From Vulcanimicrobiota bacterium (GTDB lineage: Bacteria > Vulcanimicrobiota > Vulcanimicrobiia > Vulcanimicrobiales > Vulcanimicrobiaceae), in NCBI GenBank assembly GCA_030041225.1, contig JASHOG010000034.1:1-64000 (forward strand): 64,000 bases of DNA. Direction: 5' to 3'. Position numbers and translations under genes: made by a program. A model generated the notes under the pieces. It searched no databases. It had not been told where the DNA came from and saw only the letters and a list, made by a program, of their open reading frames with translations. The stretch's first letter is position 1. Each line of letters starts with the position of its first letter. Below are positions 38,539-47,626 of this stretch, one piece after another.

Positions 38539-39759
38539 ATGAGCAAGGTCAACGAACGGCTCGCGAACCTCGCGCAGATAGGGCGCGTCGAGCAAGGCAT
38601 GGATCGAGCGCTCGCGACTCCCGCCGAGCGAGAGGCGCGCCTACTGTTTGCCTCGTGGGCGCGCGAACGGCGTTACTCGCTCACGCAGGATCGCGTCGGC
38701 AATCTCTTCGCGCGCCGCAACGGGGCGCGCGACGGTGCACGTCCGCTTCTTGTCGGCTCGCATCTCGACACCGTCAAGAACGGTGGCGCATACGATGGAG
38801 CGTACGGCGTCGTCGCAGCGCTCTGCGCGCTCGAGGCTCTCGACGAGCACAAAATCGAGACCGAGCATCCGATCGAGGCGGTCGCGTGGGTCGGTGAAGA
38901 GGGAGGGCGGTTCCCGCTCGCCTGCGTCGGGAGCGCCTTCTTTACGGGCGCCTGCGACGCGGCGCGCGCGCTCGCGCTTACCGATTCAGATGGCGTGACT
39001 TTGGAGCAGGCACTTGCTTCCGCCGACGGTGGCCTCTTGGAAGGAATTCCCGCGCGTGATGAGTCGCGCGTCGCAGCTTATCTCGAGATCCACATCGAGC
39101 AGGGGCCGATCCTCGAACGCGAGGGTGTCTCACTCGGCATCGTGACGGCGATCAACGGGCAGCGCCGGTATCGGGTCATCGTCAACGGCACGCCGGGACA
39201 CGCGGGTACGGTTCCTATGGCGCGCCGCGGCGACGCGCTCTGTGCAGCCGCTGAAATGATCCTCGCGACCGAGCGCGCCGCTCTCTCCATCGGGGAATGC
39301 GTCGTCACCTTCGGAACGCTGGTCGTCGAGCCCAACGCGCCGAACGTCATTCCCGGACGTGTTACCTTCTCCGTCGATATTCGCTCTCCGGAAGACGCAC
39401 GCGTCGAAGCCGTCGAGAACGCGCTGCGCGAGGCAGCCGGTGACGTGAACGGGCGTCGTCGTGTCGCTGCCGCTATCGAGCGCCTCCAGGGGCACGCGCC
39501 GGTTCCGATGGACCCGAAGCTGCGTAACGCGACTGCGCGCGCGATCGGCGCGCTCGGGGAGCGCGCAATCGACGTGCCGAGCGGCGCCGGGCACGACGCG
39601 ATGCTCCTCGCGCGCATCGCACCGGCCGCCATGATCTTCGTACCGTCGATCGGTGGCCGGAGTCACGTCCCCGAGGAGGAGACGTCACCGCGCGATCTCG
39701 AGCTCGGCCTAACGGCCCTGACGGCTGCGATCGTCGAAGTCGACAAGTTCGTCATCTAG
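38539..39759 (+). CDS. allC: allantoate amidohydrolase / N-carbamoyl-amino-acid hydrolase (M20)
   Basis: A 406-residue M20-family metal hydrolase. Metal ligands are visible in GSHLDTVKNGGAYDG (His, Asp), VGEEGGRF (Glu-Glu), EIHIEQGP (His) and SGAGHDAMLLA (His). A dimerisation domain occupies about 200-310. Directly after puuE, with the ATG right behind its stop, which favours allantoate as substrate giving ureidoglycine and ammonia. Confidence 0.9.
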   Translation: MSKVNERLANLAQIGRVEQGMDRALATPAEREARLLFASWARERRYSLTQDRVGNLFARRNGARDGARPLLVGSHLDTVKNGGAYDGAYGVVAALCALEALDEHKIETEHPIEAVAWVGEEGGRFPLACVGSAFFTGACDAARALALTDSDGVTLEQALASADGGLLEGIPARDESRVAAYLEIHIEQGPILEREGVSLGIVTAINGQRRYRVIVNGTPGHAGTVPMARRGDALCAAAEMILATERAALSIGECVVTFGTLVVEPNAPNVIPGRVTFSVDIRSPEDARVEAVENALREAAGDVNGRRRVAAAIERLQGHAPVPMDPKLRNATARAIGALGERAIDVPSGAGHDAMLLARIAPAAMIFVPSIGGRSHVPEEETSPRDLELGLTALTAAIVEVDKFVI

Positions 39760-39766
39760 GAGCCTC

Positions 39767-40147
39767 ATGCGATTCTTCATCTGCGGCTCGGCGCTGCGCG
39801 GCCAACCCGATCACAAGAATCTCGGCACCGCACATTTCCTAGGCGAAGCGCGGACTGCGCCTAAATATCGCCTGCACTCGGTGAAGAATGGGTGGCATCC
39901 CGGAATCTACGAAGTGGACGCCGGCGGCGTCTCGATCATCGGGGAGCTCTATGACCTCAGTGAGGAGCAGCACGAGCATCTCCTCGCCGGGGAGCCACCT
40001 AATATGTACGAGGCGCAGATCGAGCTCGACGACGGATCGACAGCCTCAGCGATGCTCTATCCGCGCGAGCTCATCGAGCGCGATCGCGAACCCGACATCT
40101 CGCACTTCGCCGGCTGGGCTGCGTACAAAGCGCACGACGTGCGATGA
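39767..40147 (+). CDS. AtzF C-terminal/GGCT-like single-domain protein
   Basis: A 126-residue protein with FFICGSALRGQPDHKNLG, KYRLHSVKNGWHPGIYEV, and IIGELYDLSEEQHEHLLAGE, matching the gamma-glutamylcyclotransferase-like domain usually found at the C-terminus of allophanate hydrolase. Here it stands alone, 7 bp after allC. Acts perhaps on ureido products of the pathway; the amidase domain normally beside it is absent. Confidence 0.8.
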   Translation: MRFFICGSALRGQPDHKNLGTAHFLGEARTAPKYRLHSVKNGWHPGIYEVDAGGVSIIGELYDLSEEQHEHLLAGEPPNMYEAQIELDDGSTASAMLYPRELIERDREPDISHFAGWAAYKAHDVR

Positions 40148-40183
40148 GGGTGCCGCTCCCCTCGGAGCCTGACGGGCACACGC

Positions 40184-40516
40184 CTAGCTCCCTCGGTACG
40201 TGCTGTAGCCCCACGGCGAGAGCAGGAGCGGCACGTGGTAGCGTGGGTTCGCGTCGCTCGTGCGAAAGCGCACGGGGATCTCGGTGTAAAAGCTCGTGAC
40301 CCCGTGCCGTGCGAAGTAGTTGCCGGCGTGAAAGACGAGCTCGTAGAATCCCGGCGCAAGCTCGCCGCCGAAGGGTGAAGCGACTCTTCCACCATCGTCG
40401 GTAGTAGCAGAGGCGACCGCTTCGCGATGCTCGCCGTCGATGCGAAACAGCGCGACGTCGAGACCGGTGGCCGGTTTGCCCAGAGAGATATCGAGAACGT
40501 GCGTCGAGAGAGTCAT
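40184..40516 (-). CDS. uraH: 5-hydroxyisourate hydrolase (transthyretin-like)
   Basis: A 110-residue enzyme hydrolysing HIU, the product of urate oxidation. N-terminal LSTHVLDISLGKPATGL with catalytic His, middle HAGNYFARHG, YTEIPVRF, and the hallmark C-terminus HVPLLLSPWGYSTYRGS. ATG overlaps the puuD stop as ATGA. Last gene of the uraD-puuD-uraH operon. Confidence 0.96.
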   Translation of the reverse strand: MTLSTHVLDISLGKPATGLDVALFRIDGEHREAVASATTDDGGRVASPFGGELAPGFYELVFHAGNYFARHGVTSFYTEIPVRFRTSDANPRYHVPLLLSPWGYSTYRGS

Positions 40517-41712
40517 TGCAGCTTTGCTCCTTGTTCGATCCACGCGCCGAGTTCGTCGCGCTCCACCTGCGTCATGCCGGTGATGTTTCCGAGCGGCATC
40601 GCGTGGGTGCTCACCGCTTGCGCCTCGATGCGCTGTGCATTCGTCTCGATGTGATCCGGCGTGTCGAGCAAGACGCCGTTGGGCGCGGCGGCGAAACCCG
40701 GTTCGGTCGGATGCGCCGAGTGACAGACCGCGCAGCGCTGCGCGATGATCGGCGCGACCTCGGCGAACGAGACGGGCGCGCTCGACGCAACGCTTCGCGG
40801 TGCTAGGAGCGCCGCGCTCGCTATGACGAGCACGAGCGCCGCGATCGGGTACGCCCACACGAGGCGTTTGCCGTTGCGCTCGTGGGTGAGAACCATGAAG
40901 CGCCGCACGAGCACACCCGCGAGCCCAAGTGCCGCGAGGACGATCCAGCCGTAACGGCTTTCGTACGTCATCGGATAGTGCGCGCTGATCATCGTGAAGA
41001 GCACGGGTAGCGTCAAGTACGTATTGTGCACCGAGCGGATCTTGCCGAGCTGCCCAGGCCGCGGGTCGGGGTCTTGCCCTGCCCGAATCTGGGCGAGCAT
41101 CTTGCGCTGGCCCGGAATGATGACGTGCGCGACGTTTGCAACCATGATCGTCCCCATAATCGCGCCGACGTGCAGGTACGCCGCTTGTGCCGTGAAGACG
41201 TGCGAGAGCCCCCATGCGCAGAAAGCGAGAAAGACGAAGATGCTCGCCCCGAGCACGACCGGCTGCCGCTCGAGAAGCTTGCAGAGCGTATCATAGACAA
41301 GCCAGCCCACGACGAGGGAGCCGAAGCTGATCGCGATCGCTTCCGGCTTCGTCAGCGACATGACGCTCTTGTCGATGAGAAAGCTCGAGGCGCCGGCCCA
41401 ATAGACGATCGCGAGCATCGCGATTCCTGAGAGCCATGTCGCATAGGCTTCCCACTTGAACCAGTGGAGATCTTCCGGCAGCGGTTCGCTCTTCGGGCCG
41501 GTGAGGTACTTTTGGTTGTGGTAGAAGCCGCCGCCGTGCACGGACCAGAGCTCGCCGAGGACGCCTCCTTCTTCATCAGCCTTGTGGCGAGGGCGCGTGA
41601 GGTTGTCGTCGAGCCAGACGAAGTAGAATGAGGTGCCGATCCACATGATGCCGGCAGTGAAGTGCAGCAAGCGCACGATGAGATCGAGCCAGGAGAGTGC
41701 GTAGCCGCTCAC
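40513..41712 (-). CDS. puuD: membrane-bound urate oxidase with C-terminal cytochrome c domain
   Basis: A 399-residue protein with about eight TM helices and the PuuD/Urate_ox_N features LLHFTAGIMWIGTSFYFVWL, HGGGFYHNQKYLTGP, and PVLFTMISAHYPMTY. After a last TM helix a c-type haem site CAVCH (about residue 330) and a distal Met region (STHAMPLGNITGMT) form a periplasmic cytochrome domain. Such enzymes pass urate electrons to the respiratory chain without making hydrogen peroxide. GTG start overlaps the uraD stop. Confidence 0.93.
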   Translation of the reverse strand: MSGYALSWLDLIVRLLHFTAGIMWIGTSFYFVWLDDNLTRPRHKADEEGGVLGELWSVHGGGFYHNQKYLTGPKSEPLPEDLHWFKWEAYATWLSGIAMLAIVYWAGASSFLIDKSVMSLTKPEAIAISFGSLVVGWLVYDTLCKLLERQPVVLGASIFVFLAFCAWGLSHVFTAQAAYLHVGAIMGTIMVANVAHVIIPGQRKMLAQIRAGQDPDPRPGQLGKIRSVHNTYLTLPVLFTMISAHYPMTYESRYGWIVLAALGLAGVLVRRFMVLTHERNGKRLVWAYPIAALVLVIASAALLAPRSVASSAPVSFAEVAPIIAQRCAVCHSAHPTEPGFAAAPNGVLLDTPDHIETNAQRIEAQAVSTHAMPLGNITGMTQVERDELGAWIEQGAKLQ

Positions 41713-42227
41713 TGCGCGAGCGCGTCTTTGAGGCGAAGGTGCGCGATCTTGACGATCTCACCGAGCGCGGTTTCGATCTCGGTCTCGCGGTCGTTCGTGA
41801 GGCGCCGTTCCAAGCTCTTGAGGAGCGATGCTTTGTTCTGCTCGCGCGCGCAGATGACGAAAGGAAATCCGAAGCGCTCGCGATAGGCGCCGTTCAACTC
41901 GTCGAAGCGCGCGATCTCCTCCGGCGTCAGACGGTCGAGACCCGCGGCCGATTGTTCTCGGGCCGACGCAGCGGTGAGACGCCCCTCACGCGCGAGGCGT
42001 CCCGCGAGGTCGGGATGCGCCGCAATCAATGCGACGCGACGCTCTTTCGGCGAAGAGGCGAGTACGGCGCGCATCGCCTCGAGGAGCTCCTCCGCGTCGC
42101 GAAAAGGGCGCCGCTGCCATGCCTCCTCCGCGATCCACGGCGAGCGCTCGAAAGTGAAACCGACCGCAGCGACGAAAGCGGCGCGGTCGGCGGCATTGAG
42201 CCGCTCGATCGTCAATCCGGAAGCCAC
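41709..42227 (-). CDS. uraD: 2-oxo-4-hydroxy-4-carboxy-5-ureidoimidazoline decarboxylase
   Basis: A 172-residue helical enzyme turning OHCU into S-allantoin. It has ERLNAADRAAFVAAVG, SPWIAEEAWQRRPF, the active-site AAHPDLAGRLAREG, SAAGLDRL and FGFPFVICAREQ. GTG at 42225-42227 chosen; upstream residues in the same frame would run antisense through the divergent amidohydrolase. First gene of a 4-bp-overlap operon with puuD and uraH. Confidence 0.93.
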   Translation of the reverse strand: MASGLTIERLNAADRAAFVAAVGFTFERSPWIAEEAWQRRPFRDAEELLEAMRAVLASSPKERRVALIAAHPDLAGRLAREGRLTAASAREQSAAGLDRLTPEEIARFDELNGAYRERFGFPFVICAREQNKASLLKSLERRLTNDRETEIETALGEIVKIAHLRLKDALAQ

Positions 42228-42249
42228 GACGGGAGAGTCATTCGCTACG

Positions 42250-43623
42250 ATGGCCACGCTCCTTCTCCGCCACGCAACACTGCTTGCGACCTTCGATGAT
42301 ACGGATCGCTGCTTCGAGGACGGTGCGCTCCTCGCGCGCGACGGCGTCATCGAGGCGGTCGGTCCGACCGAGGCGCTACCCAACGATGCGGACCAGACGA
42401 TCGATGCGAACGGCATGATCGTGCTGCCCGGGTTGGTTTGCACGCACCACCACTTCTTCCAAACGCTGACGCGTAACGTTCCTGCCGGGCAGAATGCGGA
42501 ACTGTTCGACTGGCTCGTCACGCACTATCCGATCTGGGCTCGCCTTGACGCAGAGGCGATACGCGTAAGCACTGCCGTTGCAATTGCAGAGCTCATGCTC
42601 TCGGGTTGCACCACCGCCGCAGACCACTGCTACTTGTGGCCGAACGGAGCCTGCATCGACGACGAGATCCGCGTCGCGCGCGATCTCGGTTTTCGCCTCC
42701 ATACTTCGCGCGGCTCGATGTCGATCGGCCGCTCGCGAGGCGGTTTACCGCCCGACGACGTGATCGAAGACGAAGGCGCGATCATCGCCGACTGCGAGCG
42801 TGCCGTGAATCAGTACCACGACCCCGAACGCTTTGCGATGACACGGGTCGTGCTTTCGCCCTGCTCCCTCTTCTCCGTCTCACCCGAGCTCATGCGCGAG
42901 AGCGCGGCGCTCGCACGCCGCAAGGGCGTCATGCTTCACACGCACCTCTGCGAGACGATCGACGAGGAGCGCTACTGCCTCGAGCGCTTCCGGCAGCGCC
43001 CGGTAGGTTTCGCCGAATCGCTCGGATGGAGCGGCGCGGACGTCTGGTTCTCACACGCGATTCACATGCGGCGCGAAGAGATCGAGCGTCTCGGCAGCAC
43101 ACGCACCGGCGTTGCTCATTGTCCAACCTCGAACATGCGCCTCGGCTCCGGGGTCGCGCCGATTCAGGCACAACGGGCGAGCGGGATGCGCGTCGGACTC
43201 GGCGTCGACGGTTCCGCGTCGAATGACGGTTCACATATGCTCGACGAGGCGCGTCACGCGATGCTCCTGCAACGCGCGGCGCGTTCGGTTATTCCCGACC
43301 AGGGACCGATGCTGAGCGCGCAGGAAGCGCTCTGCCTCGCGACGCGCGGCGGAGCCGCAGTGCTGGACCGCGACGACATCGGTGCGCTCGCGCCGAACAA
43401 GGCCGCCGACTTCATCGGGATTCGCCTCGACACGCTGGAGACGGCCGGCGGTGCGGTCCACGATCCGCTCGCCGCACTGCTCTTCTGCCGCATTCCACGC
43501 GTCGATCTCACGGTGATCGCGGGACGCGTCAAAGTGCGCGACGGCGCGCTTGTCGGCCTGGATGCCCCATCACTCGTCGCGAAGCACAATGCCCTGGCAC
43601 GACGCCTCGTGAAGGCGGATTAG
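42250..43623 (+). CDS. amidohydrolase, 8-oxoguanine/guanine deaminase type
   Basis: A 457-residue metal-dependent deaminase (TRZ/ATZ family). Metal and catalytic residues appear in CTHHHFFQTLTRNVP, HTHLCETIDEE, FSHAIHM and VDGSASNDGSHML. THHHFFQTLTR followed by the NAELFDWL loop is characteristic of 8-oxoguanine deaminases, and the purine island supports that or guanine as substrate, yielding urate or xanthine. Only 22 bp separate its ATG from the divergent uraD start. Confidence 0.88.
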   Translation: MATLLLRHATLLATFDDTDRCFEDGALLARDGVIEAVGPTEALPNDADQTIDANGMIVLPGLVCTHHHFFQTLTRNVPAGQNAELFDWLVTHYPIWARLDAEAIRVSTAVAIAELMLSGCTTAADHCYLWPNGACIDDEIRVARDLGFRLHTSRGSMSIGRSRGGLPPDDVIEDEGAIIADCERAVNQYHDPERFAMTRVVLSPCSLFSVSPELMRESAALARRKGVMLHTHLCETIDEERYCLERFRQRPVGFAESLGWSGADVWFSHAIHMRREEIERLGSTRTGVAHCPTSNMRLGSGVAPIQAQRASGMRVGLGVDGSASNDGSHMLDEARHAMLLQRAARSVIPDQGPMLSAQEALCLATRGGAAVLDRDDIGALAPNKAADFIGIRLDTLETAGGAVHDPLAALLFCRIPRVDLTVIAGRVKVRDGALVGLDAPSLVAKHNALARRLVKAD

Positions 43624-43982
43624 GAGCGTTCGAGGACCCCGAGGCGTTGCACTATGCCGTCGAACTTCACGTTCATGCGCGTTTCGAACTCTTCGAGCCG
43701 GCTGTCGAGTCGAGCATTGATGCGATATTCGAAAGCTGCCATTCGCATATCCATCCCCTCGAAGCGCTTTTCCATCTCCTCGAAGCGTCTCTCCATCCCG
43801 TCGAAGCGTCTCTCCATCCCCTCGAAGCGTCTCTCCATCCCCTCGAAGCGCTTCTCCATCCCTTCGAAGCGCGAGTCGACGTTCGCGAATCGTTCGTCGA
43901 TCCGCTGAAAGCCAAAATCCATGGCGCGGCCGAGATCGACGACGGCTGCATAGACATCTTGAAGCGTTAGCTCGGTGCTCAC
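43620..43982 (-). CDS. heptad-repeat coiled-coil protein
   Basis: A 120-residue protein. A conserved-looking start (LTLQDVYAAVVDLGRAMDFG) is followed by six near-identical 7-residue units of the type RFEGMER (about residues 38-80), a textbook parallel coiled coil, and a helical tail. GTG start lies 10 bp after the xanthine dehydrogenase Mo subunit, so it belongs to that operon; its stop overlaps the convergent deaminase by 4 bp. Similar repeat proteins are found in many bacteria and lack a known role. Confidence 0.7.
   Translation of the reverse strand: MSTELTLQDVYAAVVDLGRAMDFGFQRIDERFANVDSRFEGMEKRFEGMERRFEGMERRFDGMERRFEEMEKRFEGMDMRMAAFEYRINARLDSRLEEFETRMNVKFDGIVQRLGVLERS
43740..43875. repeat. 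21-bp tandem repeat encoding heptads
   Basis: About six units of a 21-bp repeat beginning CCCCTCGAAGCG, in frame with the coiled-coil gene. Variation is mostly single-base, indicating recent expansion. Confidence 0.8.
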
Positions 43983-43992
43983 GAAGGGGATG

Positions 43993-46173
43993 CTATCGTG
44001 CGATGGTTGCCGGAATGTTTCCTGCTCCTTGCCGTTTGATCGCTTCGAGCACCCGCTCAGGAATCATAGGCAGATCGTTAAGCCATGTGCCGGTTGCGTC
44101 GTGGATTGCCGCTGCGACGGCGGGAGCGAACGGCACGAGCGCCATCTCCGCCATACCGCGCGCGCCGTAGGGCCCGTTCGGGTCGGCATTCTCGAGGATG
44201 ACGGGATACATTTCCGGCATGTCGAGCGCCGTCGGGAGCAGGTACGTCGACAAGTAGGGCGTCACGATCTTGCCGTCCTTACAAATGAAGTTCTCGGTGA
44301 GCGCGAAGCCGATGGCCTGAGCGAGACAGCCTTCGATCTGCCCTTCCACTTGCTGCCGGTTGATCGCACGCCCGACGTCGTGCACGCTGATGCAGCGCAG
44401 CACGCGTACGAGCCCGGTTCTCATATCGACCTCGACTTCAACCGCTTGCGCGACATAACCGTAACAGTAGTTCGGCGTGCACTCCCCGGTCTCGGAGTCG
44501 AACGGTGTCGTGCGCGGCGGCCGGTACTGCACCGTCGCCGCCGGTGCCTCTCCCGCCAACCAACGACGCCGCGCTTCGTCGCACGCATCCTTCACCGCGC
44601 GCCCGCCCATGAGCGTCATGCGAGATGCCGAAGCCGATCCCGCGTTCGGCGCTTGCGCAGAGTCGTCCGTAATCATCGTGACGCATTCGAGATCGAGCCC
44701 GAGCGCCTCGGCAGCAATCTGACGCAGCGCCGAGTGCGCGCCTTGCCCTACGTCTGCCGTCCCGATCCGCACGCGCGCGCCGCGAATCGAGACGGCGGAG
44801 ACATCGAGCTCGACGGTCGCGGTGCACTGCTCCGGAAAGCCGAAGGAGTAGCCGACGTTCTTGATGCCGCACGCGATGCCGACGCCGTGGCGCAGCGGCG
44901 TAACCGCGCCGTTGCGGAGACGGCCCGGGAAGAGCGCGCGCGCCTCATCGACGCAGCGCTCAAAGACGTCGCGCGCGCTGACGCCCTTCGGCAGCGGCCT
45001 CCCGGTCGACTCGAGGCTTCCCTCGCGGTAGAGATTCCTGCGGCGGACGGCAATCGGGTCCAGTTTCAAAGCGTGCGCGAGCCGCGTTACCATCGACTCG
45101 GCGGCGAAATGCGCCTGCGGTGACCCGAAGCCGCGAAATGCGCCGCACGGAACGTTGTTCGTGTAACAGACGATGCCGTCGGTCGCCACGTTGGCAATCT
45201 CGTAGGGCCCCGTAGCGAAGATCGTCGCGCACTTCAGCACCTCGGCGGAGGTCGATGCATATGCACCACCGTCGGCAACCAGCCGCGTCTGCGCAGCGAC
45301 GATCGTGCCGTCGCGTAGCGCTCCCCACTTGCTCGTGATGAAGAATGGGTGGCGCTTGTGATGGCCGAGGATCGACTCCTCGCGGCTCCACTGCATTGCG
45401 ACCGGCGCCTTCAGCTTCCACGCCGCGAGTGCGACGAGCGGCGGCAGCGAGAGGTCCTCGCGGCCACCGAACGCTCCGCCGATCTTCGCATACCGAACGA
45501 CGACGCGTTCCTCCGGCATCTCGAACATTGCGGCGATCTGCCGGCGGTCTTCGTGGAGCCACTGCCCCGCAGTCTCGAGGACGAGACGTGCGTCGTCGTC
45601 CCAATACGCGATGCCGGCATCCGGTTGGAGATACGCATGCTCTTGCCATCCGGTCGTGAACTCGGCCTCGAGAATCACGTCCGCCGCAGCGAAGGCCTCG
45701 TCGACGTTACCCTTACGAACCTTCTGATGGAGCAAGATGTTCGAGCGCTCCGGGTGGACGCGCGGCGCGTGAGGCTTCAGCGCCTCGAACGGATCGATGA
45801 GTGCAGGCAGATCCTCGTACTCGACGCGTACGGCGGCTGCGGCCTCGGCCGCCAGCTCCGGCGAGTCGGCGACAACCAGCGCGATCCGATCGCCGGCGAA
45901 TCGCACGCGATCCTCGCAGAGCAACGGCTGGTCTTCTTCGACCAACCCGAACTTATTGTACGGGACGTCCTTCGACGTAAGCACGGCGCGCACACCATCG
46001 ATGCGTTGCGCCGCGCTCGTCTCGATGCACAGAATGCGCGCGCTCGGACGGTGTGCAAAGACCGCCTTCGCGTGCAGCATGCCCGGGCGAAAGAGATCGG
46101 CGGGGTAGAGCGCCGCGCCGGTGACCTTCTCGAAGGCGTCGGGGCGCGCGACCGGCGCGCCGATCTTCGTCAC
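43993..46173 (-). CDS. xanthine dehydrogenase-type molybdenum subunit
   Basis: A 726-residue molybdopterin hydroxylase large subunit. N-terminal [31 protein letters not shown], the substrate region [38 protein letters not shown] and C-terminal [18 protein letters not shown] with the catalytic Glu. GTG start overlaps the FAD/Fe-S subunit stop as GTGA. Purine context favours xanthine or hypoxanthine; related aldehyde oxidases are the alternative. No xdhC maturation gene adjoins. Confidence 0.9.
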   Translation of the reverse strand: MTKIGAPVARPDAFEKVTGAALYPADLFRPGMLHAKAVFAHRPSARILCIETSAAQRIDGVRAVLTSKDVPYNKFGLVEEDQPLLCEDRVRFAGDRIALVVADSPELAAEAAAAVRVEYEDLPALIDPFEALKPHAPRVHPERSNILLHQKVRKGNVDEAFAAADVILEAEFTTGWQEHAYLQPDAGIAYWDDDARLVLETAGQWLHEDRRQIAAMFEMPEERVVVRYAKIGGAFGGREDLSLPPLVALAAWKLKAPVAMQWSREESILGHHKRHPFFITSKWGALRDGTIVAAQTRLVADGGAYASTSAEVLKCATIFATGPYEIANVATDGIVCYTNNVPCGAFRGFGSPQAHFAAESMVTRLAHALKLDPIAVRRRNLYREGSLESTGRPLPKGVSARDVFERCVDEARALFPGRLRNGAVTPLRHGVGIACGIKNVGYSFGFPEQCTATVELDVSAVSIRGARVRIGTADVGQGAHSALRQIAAEALGLDLECVTMITDDSAQAPNAGSASASRMTLMGGRAVKDACDEARRRWLAGEAPAATVQYRPPRTTPFDSETGECTPNYCYGYVAQAVEVEVDMRTGLVRVLRCISVHDVGRAINRQQVEGQIEGCLAQAIGFALTENFICKDGKIVTPYLSTYLLPTALDMPEMYPVILENADPNGPYGARGMAEMALVPFAPAVAAAIHDATGTWLNDLPMIPERVLEAIKRQGAGNIPATIAR

Positions 46174-47585
46174 GCGGGAACCTCCTCGACGCGCGTTCCC
46201 GGACACTGCAACGCGGCTTCCTCCATAGCGTCGAGAATCTTGCGGTATCCCGTACAACGGCAGAGATTGCCGCTGATCGCGACGCGGCAGTCCTCTCGCG
46301 TCGGCGCGGCGCGCTCCTCCATAAGCTTCGCCCCCGCCATGAGCATGCCCGGAATGCAGAAACCGCACTGCACGGCGCCGCGCGCGACGTAGGCTTGCTG
46401 TAGTGGATGCAAGGTGGAGCCGTCGGCAAGACCTTCGATCGTGACGATCCGTGCACCGTCAACCTGTGCAGCCGGTACGAGGCACGACATGACCGCCTTA
46501 CCGTTGAGCCACACGGTGCATGCCCCGCACTCGCCCTCCGCGCAGCCTTCCTTGACGCCGGTGCACCCGATGTCGCGCAGCGCGTCAAGCAACGTCTTGC
46601 GCATCGCCGTCGGCAACTCACGCTCCTCGCCGTTGACGCTCGAGGTCACCGTGCCGCTCCGCGTAGGGTTCCTGCACGGTGAGACGGGTGTCTCGAGCAA
46701 GATGGGCTCCTGCGCAAAGCCCTCATTCTCCCTGCCGCTCGCGATCCGCTCCAGCGCTTGCGCGACGAGCGCGTGAACCGTGTGACGGCGATACTCGGCG
46801 GAAGAGCGCAGGTCGCCGATCGGCGTGATCTCCTCTGCGGCGCGATCACCGGCGCGCGCAATCGTCGCCGCGTCGAGGGTCGCGCCGGAGAGCATCTCCT
46901 CGACGCAGTGCATGCGAATCACCGTCGGCGCCACGCAGCCCAGAGCGACGCGCGCCTGCGCGACGCGCGAACGTTCGAAGGCGAGCACAACCGCGACGTT
47001 GATGACCGAGATCGCCTGCGCGCGGCGCAAGCCGAGCTTCAGGAAGATTCCGCGCCGCGTCGAACCGAGCGCGCGAAAGCGAATCTCACGTACGATCTCG
47101 CCCGGATACAACGCGGTCCGGCGAAATCCCGGATAGAACTCCGCAAGCGGAAGGACGCGTTCGCCGGTGGTGCTCGCGAGCACAAGCTGCGCGTCGAGTG
47201 CCAGGAGTGGTGCGATCGTGTCATTCGCGGGCGATGCGGTAACGAGATTTCCCGCGATCGTCGCCCGCGTGCGGATCTGCGGAGCGCCGACTTCGATGCA
47301 CGCCTGCGCGAGTGGGAGCGCCTCGCGGTGTAGCCGTTTCGACGCGAGAACGTCGTTATGCGTCGTCAGCGCGCCGAGCAGAAACTCACCGTCCTCTTGC
47401 CGGACGTACTTCAACTCCGATTCGAGCGCGGTGAGATCGATCAAATGTCGCGCCGGTTTGACGCCGCGCTGCTGCTCGACGACGAGATCGGTGCCACCTG
47501 CGACGAGGCGTGTTCCAGGCTCGGCATCGCGCCATGCGCGCAAGGCCGCCTCGAGGCTCTCGGGCCTATAGACCGACGACCACAC
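46170..47585 (-). CDS. fused FAD and [2Fe-2S] subunit of xanthine dehydrogenase
   Basis: A 471-residue fusion. Residues 1-285 are a CO-dehydrogenase-flavoprotein-type FAD domain ([44 protein letters not shown]). Residues about 310-471 hold a plant-type ferredoxin cluster ([19 protein letters not shown]) and an alpha-helical second cluster ([23 protein letters not shown]). This order is the reverse of the usual Fe-S-FAD small subunit, as if separate pucC- and pucE-like genes had joined. GTG at 47585; longer starts would read antisense-like Arg-rich sequence. Confidence 0.88.
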   Translation of the reverse strand: MWSSVYRPESLEAALRAWRDAEPGTRLVAGGTDLVVEQQRGVKPARHLIDLTALESELKYVRQEDGEFLLGALTTHNDVLASKRLHREALPLAQACIEVGAPQIRTRATIAGNLVTASPANDTIAPLLALDAQLVLASTTGERVLPLAEFYPGFRRTALYPGEIVREIRFRALGSTRRGIFLKLGLRRAQAISVINVAVVLAFERSRVAQARVALGCVAPTVIRMHCVEEMLSGATLDAATIARAGDRAAEEITPIGDLRSSAEYRRHTVHALVAQALERIASGRENEGFAQEPILLETPVSPCRNPTRSGTVTSSVNGEERELPTAMRKTLLDALRDIGCTGVKEGCAEGECGACTVWLNGKAVMSCLVPAAQVDGARIVTIEGLADGSTLHPLQQAYVARGAVQCGFCIPGMLMAGAKLMEERAAPTREDCRVAISGNLCRCTGYRKILDAMEEAALQCPGTRVEEVPA

Positions 47586-47626
47586 GGCTCTGTAAGAGTT
47601 TAGCAGCTGAGCAGGGGCGCCCTGCG

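Noticed and set aside
43740-43875. 21-bp repeats as possible CRISPR or iteron origin
   Set aside because: Head-to-tail with no spacers and in frame with a coiled-coil protein; no replication genes nearby.
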